From contig CAYGWP010000392.1 in NCBI GenBank assembly GCA_964353455.1, positions 1-13,499 of the forward strand: 13,499 nucleotides of DNA, read 5' to 3'. The translations under genes were made by a program, and so were the position numbers. The notes under the pieces are model-generated. The model was not told where the DNA came from and did no database searches. It saw only the letters and a list, made by a program, of their open reading frames with translations. Below, piece after piece: positions 5,741-12,341 of the stretch (positions within the stretch are counted from its first letter, which is position 1; each line of letters begins with the position of its first letter). This stretch comes from CAYGWP01 sp964353455. GTDB lineage: Bacteria > Planctomycetota > Phycisphaerae > FEN-1346.

Positions 5741-7309
5741 ATGACACGGAGACCACTGGTGGGGGAGAGTCGCACGGACAATCAGTCGCAGGCCGGGCGG
5801 CCGTTTCCGCCGGCGGCGTGGCTGGCCATCGCGCTCGTGACGGCGGCCGGGTGCTCTTCGCCGCTCCGGTTTCCGGCGGCGGCGATTCGGACTTTGGCGA
5901 CGGACGCCGGACTCGTCAGGGCCTACGATACCGACGGCGACCGCCGCCCCGACTACTTCACCACCCAGGATGAGGGCGGCCGCATCATCCTCATCGCCTA
6001 CGATACCACCGGCCACGGCGAGGCCGACGCCTTCATCCGCCTCGATGACCTGCCCATCTCGGCGTGCCGGCACGTCATCATCATCCTCGACGGGGTCGGC
6101 TACGAGACGGTCGAGGCGTTTCGCCGCGAGGGCGGCCTCAGGCTGTTCCATCCGCCCGTCCGGCTCATCTCCACGTTCCCGGCCATGACCGACCTGGCGC
6201 TGGCCGACGCCTTCCGGACCGTCCCCTGCGTCGGCTACGAGGTGGTGTACTTCGACCGCCGCGCGAACCGGCTCGTCGGCGGCGATGCCGATTACCTCAG
6301 CATGAAGAACGAGGCCTGGGCGAAGGACATGGCCTACCGCGCCGGCACCATCTGGGACGCCCTCGCGTATATCTTTCCGGGGGCGGTCTTCAATCACGAA
6401 CTCTCCGACTTTGAGAAAGTCTTCGACCGGCGCGACCGCATTGAAGTGCCCGCGTACTTCGTCGCGACGGCCGGCCTCGGCACGCGGCTGGGGAGCGAGG
6501 GCCAGCGGCGGGTCCTCGAGACGCTCGACCGCCTGGCCGAGGAACTCGTCTGGCGGACCGGCGGCCTCGTCAAGGTGACCGTCCTCTCGGACCACGGCCA
6601 CGCGCTGGTGCGGGCCGCGAGGGTCGATTTCCGTTCATATCTCCGAGGCCAAGGCTGGCGTGCGGCCGACCGCCTTGAAGGGCCGCGAGACGTCGCGGTC
6701 ATCGAGTACGGACTCGTCACCTACGCCGCGTTTGCCGCGCGGGACCGCCCGGCGCTGGCCGCCACCCTCATCGAGCATCCCGCTGTTGACCTGGTGACGT
6801 ACCCGGAGGGCGAGGCGGTCGTCGTCGAGCGGCCCGGCGCGAAGGCCGTCGTCGAACGCCGCGCAGGCCGCTACCGATACCGCCCGCTCCAGGGCGACCC
6901 GCTTGAACTTGCCCCCATCATCGAGAAGATGGCCGCCGAGAAACTCCTGGACGCCGACGGCTTCGCCGAGGACGCCGCCTGGTTCGCACGGACGCTGACG
7001 CACAAGTACCCGGACTGCCTGGACCGGCTGTGGCGGGCGTTCAACGGCCTCGTGGAGAACCCGCCCGATGTGATCGCCAGCCTGAAGGACGGTTACTTCG
7101 CCGGCCTGGCATCCCGCGCGGCCTGGCTGCCATACGTGGCCAGCACGCACGGCGACCTGGGGCGAAAGAGCAGCACGGCCTTCATCATGTCAACGGCCGG
7201 GCCGCTCATGCCGGCGGGGACCGGCGCGCGGCACCGGGACGTGCCGGCCATCATGCAGCGCCTTGAGGGCCGCGAGTGGCCGCCCTCGCGTCAAGGGGGC
7301 GACAAGTGA
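5741..7309 (+). CDS. Alkaline-phosphatase superfamily lipoprotein (type I phosphodiesterase-like), first of a pair
   Basis: The product has 522 residues. Its N-terminus ends in a lipobox (ALVTAAGC, Cys38), so it is probably a lipoprotein, though the region before the hydrophobic core is long. Residues 62-103 carry two Asp-rich stretches (YDTDGDRRPDYF and YDTTGHGEADAF) resembling calcium-binding DxDGD loops. The catalytic fold begins at VIIILDGVG (metal ligand D117) and a likely nucleophile is T150 in FPAMTD. SDHGH gives D284/H285 and STHGD gives H470. The usual Asp-x3-His metal pair is not apparent; YFVATAGLGTRLG lies where it would be expected. The family hydrolyses or transfers phosphoester groups outside the cell membrane, and the substrate here is unknown. 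ATG 5741 is preferred because earlier in-frame starts overlap lpxB or the promoter. Its Shine-Dalgarno (AGGGGG, 12 bases away) is poorly spaced. The stop overlaps the next start. Confidence 0.8.
   Translation: MTRRPLVGESRTDNQSQAGRPFPPAAWLAIALVTAAGCSSPLRFPAAAIRTLATDAGLVRAYDTDGDRRPDYFTTQDEGGRIILIAYDTTGHGEADAFIRLDDLPISACRHVIIILDGVGYETVEAFRREGGLRLFHPPVRLISTFPAMTDLALADAFRTVPCVGYEVVYFDRRANRLVGGDADYLSMKNEAWAKDMAYRAGTIWDALAYIFPGAVFNHELSDFEKVFDRRDRIEVPAYFVATAGLGTRLGSEGQRRVLETLDRLAEELVWRTGGLVKVTVLSDHGHALVRAARVDFRSYLRGQGWRAADRLEGPRDVAVIEYGLVTYAAFAARDRPALAATLIEHPAVDLVTYPEGEAVVVERPGAKAVVERRAGRYRYRPLQGDPLELAPIIEKMAAEKLLDADGFAEDAAWFARTLTHKYPDCLDRLWRAFNGLVENPPDVIASLKDGYFAGLASRAAWLPYVASTHGDLGRKSSTAFIMSTAGPLMPAGTGARHRDVPAIMQRLEGREWPPSRQGGDK
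7293..7309 (+). promoter_or_regulatory. Shine-Dalgarno and GTGA translational-coupling junction
   Basis: AAGGGGG (7293-7299) lies 6 bases before GTG 7306. The bases GTGA (7306-7309) hold both the start of the second phosphodiesterase and the stop of the first. This decides the start against an earlier in-frame GTG at 7276. Confidence 0.75.
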
Positions 7310-8955
7310 CCCTCGCGGCCCGGCACCTTGTTACCTTCGCGCTCGTGGCGGCCACGGCCTGCGCGCTCTCTGGCTGCGCCGCCATGCCCGATGAGCGGCG
7401 CGCCACCTTCGGCTTCGACTTCCGCACTCCCGAGACTGACCGGAAACCCACGGCCATCATCTTCATGGTCGATGGCGTCAACGCCGACGTCTTCCGGACG
7501 ATGCTCGACGGGGGCCGCCTGCCGAACATCAGGAAGTATCTGGTGGACCGCGGTTTATATGTTGAACGGTGCGTTGCCAACGTGCCGGGCGTCACGATGG
7601 TCAACCAGACGTCGCTGGTGACGGGCCTCTTTGCCGGCCGGCACGGTATCGTCGGCAACACGTGGTTCGACCGCAACCGCCTTATCCACCGCAACTACGA
7701 GGAGGTGGCCGAGAAGAACCTGCTGGACGCCGATTACGTGGTGACGACGCTGTTCGAGCAGTTCCGCGACGCGACGACGATGAGCCTCTTCTATCAGGCG
7801 CATCGCGGGGCGACGAGATTCATCGAGAACTGGCTGAGCGCCGGCCCGCCGTACTTCATGGGCTGGTACGGCCTCGTGGACCGCATCTCGCTTTGGCGGT
7901 TCGATCTCGTCGCCCAGATGGCGCGGGCGCAGGGACAGTTCCCGGCCCTGGTTTTCGCGTACCTGCTGTCGCCTGACATGGAGGCATATGACAATGGCGT
8001 TTCGTCCGACTCCTACGCCGCAGCGCTCGAACACTCCGACGCCCATATCGGCCGCATCATCCGCGACCTCGAGAAGGCCGGCCGCCTCGACCGCACCGTC
8101 CTCGTGCTCGTCTCCGACCACGGCATGATCGATGTGGACCGCCACTGGCCCATCAAGCGGTTCTTCCGCGACGAGTTGCACCTGGCCGTCTCGGGCGGGC
8201 GCCGCTGGGAGGAGACCGCCTTCGAGAGCCGCATGGCGTATTACCGGAACTTCACGTGCGTCCTGGCGGGCAGCGGCGACCGGTACTGGGCCGTTTATCT
8301 CCGCAAGCCGCGCGCCGGGGGCGGCGCAGGGGCCACGGAGTTCGAGAACTGGCTCGCGCGGCCGTCGCCCGAGGACCTGCGGGCCTATCCGGGCGCGAGT
8401 CACGGTCCCATTGATATCATCGAGCGTCTGACCGCCGCCGAGGCCGTTGACCTCGTCGCCTATCGCACCGGGCCGGGCAGCGTGCGGCTGGTGACGCGCG
8501 GCGGAAGCGCGGAGGCGTCGCGGGCCGCCGATGGCAGCCGGCGATACGCCCTCCGCATCGTCAGCGGCGAGGACCCCCTGGGCTACGCCGAGACCGTGCC
8601 CGCTGCGATGCTCGACGGATCGCCGCACGGCGACCGCGAGTGGCTGGCCGCCAGCGCCGAGTCGCCGTATCCCGACCTCGTGCCGCAGATCGTGACCTAT
8701 TTCGACGCCCCGTGGGCCGGCGACATCATCGTCTTCGCTGCGCCGACGTGGGACTTCACCGACCACTACAAGGCCGGGCACGGCGGCGTCAGGCCTGGAG
8801 AGATGTTCACGGTGTTCGCGGCCGCCGGGCCGGGCGTGCCCCACGAGCGAACCCGCGGACCCATCCGGTCGGTCGATATGATGCCGACCGTCCTTGAACT
8901 CCTCGGCCGCCCCATCCCGCCCGACCTCGACGGCCGCAGCATCCTCGGCAAGTAG
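7306..8955 (+). CDS. Type I phosphodiesterase/nucleotide pyrophosphatase-family lipoprotein, second of a pair
   Basis: The product has 549 residues (GTG 7306, TAG 8953-8955). The short basic N-terminus, hydrophobic core and lipobox ALSGC (Cys24) make a clear lipoprotein signal. The catalytic domain fits PF01663: IIFMVDGVN (metal ligand D56), VNQTSLVTG with likely nucleophile T102, SDHGM (D271/H272) and AGHGG (H492). The internal metal motif, normally PDxxGH, reads PDMEAYDNG. Asp224 is kept but the His position is Tyr228. Members hydrolyse nucleotide or phospholipid diesters, or transfer phosphoalcohol groups; the substrate cannot be named here. It is a divergent paralogue of the gene before it and is translationally coupled to it, so the two are probably made together and may act on the same envelope substrate. 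The gene ends before a long inverted-repeat element and a convergent MFS gene. Confidence 0.88.
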   Translation: MTLAARHLVTFALVAATACALSGCAAMPDERRATFGFDFRTPETDRKPTAIIFMVDGVNADVFRTMLDGGRLPNIRKYLVDRGLYVERCVANVPGVTMVNQTSLVTGLFAGRHGIVGNTWFDRNRLIHRNYEEVAEKNLLDADYVVTTLFEQFRDATTMSLFYQAHRGATRFIENWLSAGPPYFMGWYGLVDRISLWRFDLVAQMARAQGQFPALVFAYLLSPDMEAYDNGVSSDSYAAALEHSDAHIGRIIRDLEKAGRLDRTVLVLVSDHGMIDVDRHWPIKRFFRDELHLAVSGGRRWEETAFESRMAYYRNFTCVLAGSGDRYWAVYLRKPRAGGGAGATEFENWLARPSPEDLRAYPGASHGPIDIIERLTAAEAVDLVAYRTGPGSVRLVTRGGSAEASRAADGSRRYALRIVSGEDPLGYAETVPAAMLDGSPHGDREWLAASAESPYPDLVPQIVTYFDAPWAGDIIVFAAPTWDFTDHYKAGHGGVRPGEMFTVFAAAGPGVPHERTRGPIRSVDMMPTVLELLGRPIPPDLDGRSILGK

Positions 8956-8992
8956 CATCGCCTGCCGACTCGGCCCCAGAGCATGCCGTTAA

Positions 8993-9089
8993 CCCTCTCC
9001 CCTTGCGGGAGAGGGTGGCCGAAGGCCGGGTGAGGGGTTGCCGTGGCTCTACCCCTCACCCCCAACCCCTCTCCCGCAAGGGGAGAGGG
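8993..9089. repeat. Composite inverted-repeat element between convergent genes
   Basis: A 23-base hairpin (8993-9015, stem CCCTCTCCC/GGGAGAGGG, loop CTTGC) is repeated in exact reverse complement at 9067-9089. Between them are a GGCC-GAA-GGCC hairpin (9017-9027) and an 11-base inverted repeat, GGGTGAGGGGT (9028-9038) with ACCCCTCACCC (9051-9061). The whole can fold into one ~97-base structure. Very similar elements are, from memory, scattered in many unrelated bacterial genomes. Here it may act as a bidirectional terminator between the phosphodiesterase and MFS genes. Confidence 0.85.
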
Positions 9090-9146
9090 GTGAACGGCGT
9101 CACGCTAAACACGTATTCCGGGGCGAAAGTTTCTCGAAACGAAGCA

Positions 9147-10592
9147 CTAATCTTTCCGCCCCGCCTCATCGCCCTCCGGCATAGCGGGCAATTGGGAATC
9201 CTGAAGCGGCAGGAACGTTCCAATGATCGGGACCGACGAGAGGTTCACGCCGAGCAGCGCGGCCATGCGGATCGGGATGTGCCTGAGGATGAGCGCCCGC
9301 GTCCGGACCGACTCCGGTTCCTTCAGGCGCCAGGCCAGCCCCGCCGCCACCAGAATGAAGAGCGACCAGAGGTAGAACGTGATCCGGAGGTCAACGGCAT
9401 ATCCTGCGTCCGCCAGCGACGAGACCAGCCAGCCCCCCAGGAGCGGCATCGGGGCGGCCACAAGGGTAACCAGGGAGTTATATGCGGCGAACTGGACCGA
9501 CCGGCCCTGGGGGCTGGAATTCTTATACATCATTGTTGATATGGCAACGAATACGCCCGCCCCGCCCGTCCCGCCTATGAAGTTGGTCCACGGCAGCAGG
9601 CAGTACGCCCGCATCGGATGCCCAGGCGGTATCGCCAGCCACACCGCCGCGCACGGGGCCAGCATCAGGAGGCCCAGCACCAGGATCGGCCGGCAGCCGA
9701 ACCGGTCAACCATGCGGCCCCAGTAAGGGGAACTCAGGAGCCCGGCGGCCGTGCCGACGGCATTCAAGAGGCCGAGGCCGAAGAAACTCACGCCCACGTC
9801 GCGCAGGCAGTACGCCGGGTTGAACGGCCCGGCGATTCCGCCGAGCGCCAGCACGGCGTGCATGGCCGCCAGGGCCATCAGCGGCCGGTTGCGGAACGTC
9901 CCCCGCACGAGTTCCCGGAACGGCGGCCGCGCCCCGGTGCCGGGCAGGGGACAGTCGGGCTGCGGCAGGTTCAGGATGGACGAGGCCAGGCCGAAGAGGC
10001 TCCCGAAGAAGAAGAGGGCCGTGAACGCCAGGAGTCCGTGCGACTGGACGAAATCGAGGAACCCGCCCTCGGCCACCGCGAAGACCGACCCGACGATGCC
10101 GCCGAACATGCCGCAGTATCCGAAGAACCGCCCGCGGCGATCGGCCGGCACCAGTTCCCCAACCCAACTGGCACGCGCGTTCGAGGCGAACTGCATCGAC
10201 ATCGTCACCAGGCAGATGACGCCGATCAGGATGGCAAACCGCGCAGGCACGCCAAGGACCGGCTCGAAAAACGGAATGGCCGCAATCAGGAACCAGCACA
10301 GCGGCGTCACGGACGAGAAGAGGACCGTGAGGCGTTTGCGGCTGAATTCCCGCTCCACCATGTACGCCGCCGCAAACTGAAAGATGACAACAAACTGCGG
10401 CACGGTGGTCATGAGGCCCAGAAGGATGTTGTCGGCCCCGAGGCGTATGGCGAATCCGATGAGGAACATGCCGCCGGTGGAGGCGAAGAAGACGGCCCCG
10501 AGCATGACCTGGGCGTAACTGAGGCGCATCGCCCGCTCGACCTGGCGAGGTTCGGGCATCGGGATGGGCTGGCGGGCCGACATTGGTGTCAC
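9147..10592 (-). CDS. Major facilitator superfamily transporter
   Basis: The product has 481 residues from GTG 10592 to TAG 9149-9147. It is almost wholly hydrophobic, with about 12 likely transmembrane helices. The first begins near SYAQVMLGAVFFASTGGMFL. The cytoplasmic loops are basic (EREFSRKRL, PADRRGRFFGYCG and GRMVDRFGCRP), as in MFS carriers. MFS proteins move small solutes by proton or substrate gradients across the inner membrane; nothing here identifies the solute. GTG 10592 has GAAGG 7 bases upstream (10604-10600). ATG 10583 is an alternative. A start at TTG 10649 is unlikely because it would sit inside a palindromic repeat. The gene follows the ABC permease on the same strand, separated by about 115 bases holding two palindromes, so co-transcription is possible but uncertain. 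Confidence 0.88.
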   Translation of the reverse strand: MTPMSARQPIPMPEPRQVERAMRLSYAQVMLGAVFFASTGGMFLIGFAIRLGADNILLGLMTTVPQFVVIFQFAAAYMVEREFSRKRLTVLFSSVTPLCWFLIAAIPFFEPVLGVPARFAILIGVICLVTMSMQFASNARASWVGELVPADRRGRFFGYCGMFGGIVGSVFAVAEGGFLDFVQSHGLLAFTALFFFGSLFGLASSILNLPQPDCPLPGTGARPPFRELVRGTFRNRPLMALAAMHAVLALGGIAGPFNPAYCLRDVGVSFFGLGLLNAVGTAAGLLSSPYWGRMVDRFGCRPILVLGLLMLAPCAAVWLAIPPGHPMRAYCLLPWTNFIGGTGGAGVFVAISTMMYKNSSPQGRSVQFAAYNSLVTLVAAPMPLLGGWLVSSLADAGYAVDLRITFYLWSLFILVAAGLAWRLKEPESVRTRALILRHIPIRMAALLGVNLSSVPIIGTFLPLQDSQLPAMPEGDEAGRKD

Positions 10593-10617
10593 TGTGGCGC
10601 CTTCATCGCCTGTGGTT

Positions 10618-10645
10618 GCGCGGCGGGTCTCCGTACCCGCCGCGC
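10618..10645. repeat. GC-rich palindrome, MFS leader copy 1
   Basis: The arms GCGCGGCGGGT (10618-10628) and ACCCGCCGCGC (10635-10645) enclose the loop CTCCGT. It is the same family as the copies at 118-145, 10659-10688 and 13433-13458. Confidence 0.85.
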
Positions 10646-10658
10646 ACAACTCGCATTT

Positions 10659-10688
10659 CGCGCGGCGGGTGCGGAGACCCGCCGCGCG
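10659..10688. repeat. GC-rich palindrome, MFS leader copy 2, inverted
   Basis: The arms CGCGCGGCGGGT (10659-10670) and ACCCGCCGCGCG (10677-10688) enclose the loop GCGGAG. Read on the minus strand the loop is CTCCGC, so this copy is inverted relative to its neighbour 13 bases away. Confidence 0.85.
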
Positions 10689-10707
10689 GAATGGTTATGC
10701 AGGGACG

Positions 10708-11799
10708 CTACTCCCGGCGTCGCTGGCGCAGGCGGTCCAGCGCGACGGCCACGACGATCACGACGCCGACAACCATCTCCTGAACGAAGTTCGGCAGGCC
10801 CAGGTGCACGCAAAGGTTCCTGAGGTGCGCCATCAGCAGCGCCCCGATGAGCGAGCCGAAGACGCTGCCGGAGCCGCCGCTCAGGGACCCGCCGCCGATG
10901 ACGACCGCCGCAATGATATCGAGTTCCTTGCCGAGGGCGGTGGTCGGGTCGCCGCAACTCAGGCGTCCGAAATCGGTGACGCCCGCCAGGCCGAACATCG
11001 ACCCGGCCAGGGCGTAGATGAACCACTTGGTCTGCTCGACCTTCACGCCGCAGAGTCGGGCGGTGGCCTCGTTCGAGCCGACGGCGAAGACGTGCCGGCC
11101 GAACCGCGTCCGCGACAAGACGATCGCCGTGGCCACGGCCAGGATGATCGTGACGATCACCGCCGTTGAGACCGAGACCGGCCCGCTCCAGTTCAGCGGC
11201 CCCATGCGCCAGTCGAGGTTGGCTAGGGTCACGTTTGCGTTCGTAAAATCGGAAATCCAGTTTACGGGGGCGTCGATCCGCTGCTGCTGCGCGATCCCCT
11301 TGGCGGCGCCCCGGGCGAACGTCATCATGCCCAGCGTCACGATGAACGGCACCAGCCGCAGGCTCGTGATCAACATGCCGTTGATGGTCCCCGCCATCGT
11401 TCCGACGAGGATGCCCACGGCCATGGCCGCAAGGGGCAGCCACACCGCTTCCGGTCCGACAAGGGAACTCGCGCCGGGGGGCGCGAACTCGCGTACAACC
11501 CATGCTGATATGACAGATGCCACCGCGACGACGCTGGCCGCCGACAGGTCGATGCCGCCGGCGATGATGATGATCGTCATGCCGATGGCGCCTATCGCCA
11601 CCATCACCGTCTGCGTCAAAATCATGCACTGGTTCTGCGGCGACCAGTAGTTCAGGGTGTCCTGCTTGACGTACTCGGCCACGCCGCCCAGGATGACGAT
11701 GAGCGCCAGCGCAAGGAGGAGCCACAGGAGTTTGACGGCGGCCCGCAACTGTGCGGCCACGTTGGCCCGCACCCGGTCGGCCAGGGCGAGGTCGGTCAC
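10708..11799 (-). CDS. Sugar-type ABC transporter permease (RbsC-like)
   Basis: The product has 363 residues and belongs to the BPD_transp_2 permease family (PF02653), used by ribose, xylose and similar CUT2 importers. Diagnostic segments include IIIIAGGIDLSAASVVAVASV, LVPFIVTLGMMTFARGAAKGIA, RTRFGRHVFAVGSNEATARLCGV (the cytoplasmic loop that contacts the ATPase) and AAVVIGGGSLSGGSGSVFGSLIGALLM. Eight to ten membrane helices are likely. It would form the channel through the inner membrane and work with the ATPase encoded just upstream. GTG 11799 overlaps the ATPase stop as GTGA, with GGGAGG (11812-11807) 7 bases before it. This coupling means an amber stop in the ATPase gene could influence permease translation little or not at all, since the overlap lies downstream. 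The stop is TAG. The transported sugar is unknown, and no substrate-binding protein gene is in the window. Confidence 0.92.
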   Translation of the reverse strand: MTDLALADRVRANVAAQLRAAVKLLWLLLALALIVILGGVAEYVKQDTLNYWSPQNQCMILTQTVMVAIGAIGMTIIIIAGGIDLSAASVVAVASVISAWVVREFAPPGASSLVGPEAVWLPLAAMAVGILVGTMAGTINGMLITSLRLVPFIVTLGMMTFARGAAKGIAQQQRIDAPVNWISDFTNANVTLANLDWRMGPLNWSGPVSVSTAVIVTIILAVATAIVLSRTRFGRHVFAVGSNEATARLCGVKVEQTKWFIYALAGSMFGLAGVTDFGRLSCGDPTTALGKELDIIAAVVIGGGSLSGGSGSVFGSLIGALLMAHLRNLCVHLGLPNFVQEMVVGVVIVVAVALDRLRQRRRE

Positions 11800-12338
11800 G
11801 GCGCGGCCTCCCTGCCGCCGGCGGGCGCAGCGGACCCGGCTGCGGCGGGTTCGGCGTCGCCGCCCGTGGCAACGTGCATGATCGCCTCGGGCGTCCAGCC
11901 GCCCACCGGGCGCTTCTCGCTCAGGAGGCCCCGGTGCATCACCGCCAGAGAGTCACACACGCCCAGGAGTTCAGGTAGATAACTGGATATCCAGATGATT
12001 GCCTTACCCTGTGCGGCAAGTTCGCCGATGAGGACGTAGATGTCGGCCTTCGAGCCGACGTCGATCCCCCTCGTCGGCTCGTCCAGCAGAAGCACCTCGG
12101 CCTCCTGGTGCAGCAGCCGCGCGATCGCCACCTTCTGCTGGTTCCCGCCCGAGAGGCCCGTGATCGGCTGGTCCGGCCCCTGGGTGCGGATGCCCAGGCG
12201 CCGTATCCACGTGTCGGCCGCCTCGCGCATCCGCCGCCGGCTGAGAAGCCCGCCCCGCAGGTACGGCCGCAGGCGGCTGAGCGTGAGGTTGTCGGCCACC
12301 GTCAGGTTCGCCGCAAGGCCCTCGCTCTTGCGGTCCTC
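11796..12338 (-). CDS. C-terminal part of the RbsA-type ATPase, after the amber codon
   Basis: About 180 residues follow the amber codon, opening with EDRKSEGL. The second domain's ABC signature LSGGNQQKVAIARLL, Walker B VLLLDEPTRGID and the switch-region ISSYLPELL are intact. The domain's degenerate P-loop is upstream of the stop, so this fragment alone could not form a full nucleotide-binding domain. If started separately, the first plausible codon is GTG 12299 (167 residues), about 30 bases beyond an AGGAGG that overlaps the stop. That spacing is too long for efficient initiation. It overlaps the permease start by GTGA. Confidence 0.6.
   Translation of the reverse strand, partial: EDRKSEGLAANLTVADNLTLSRLRPYLRGGLLSRRRMREAADTWIRRLGIRTQGPDQPITGLSGGNQQKVAIARLLHQEAEVLLLDEPTRGIDVGSKADIYVLIGELAAQGKAIIWISSYLPELLGVCDSLAVMHRGLLSEKRPVGGWTPEAIMHVATGGDAEPAAAGSAAPAGGREAAP
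11806..11812 (-). promoter_or_regulatory. Shine-Dalgarno of the ABC permease
   Basis: The minus strand has GGGAGG at 11812-11807, 7 bases before GTG 11799, which overlaps the ATPase stop. It supports both the start choice and translational coupling. Confidence 0.65.
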
Positions 12339-12341
12339 CTA
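12339..12341 (-). other. In-frame TAG codon inside the ATPase gene
   Basis: The minus strand reads CTC CTC TAG GAG GAC CGC. The codons on both sides match the conserved GLL-x-EDRK block of RbsA-type ATPases, so the stop replaces exactly one residue. Confidence 0.85.

Noticed and set aside
7276..7305. Earlier start of the second phosphodiesterase at GTG 7276
   Set aside because: GTG 7306 has a well-spaced Shine-Dalgarno and a GTGA overlap, and gives a more typical signal peptide.
7555..8958. A 467-codon minus-strand open frame
   Set aside because: It is antisense to the second phosphodiesterase, whose lipobox and catalytic motifs are unambiguous.
9618..10823. A 401-codon plus-strand open frame
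   Set aside because: It is antisense to the MFS gene and runs through two palindromes; no domain is visible.
12339..12341. Pyrrolysine or general amber reassignment
   Set aside because: Three neighbouring genes end in TAG, no pyl genes are in view, and the family has no known pyrrolysine at this site.
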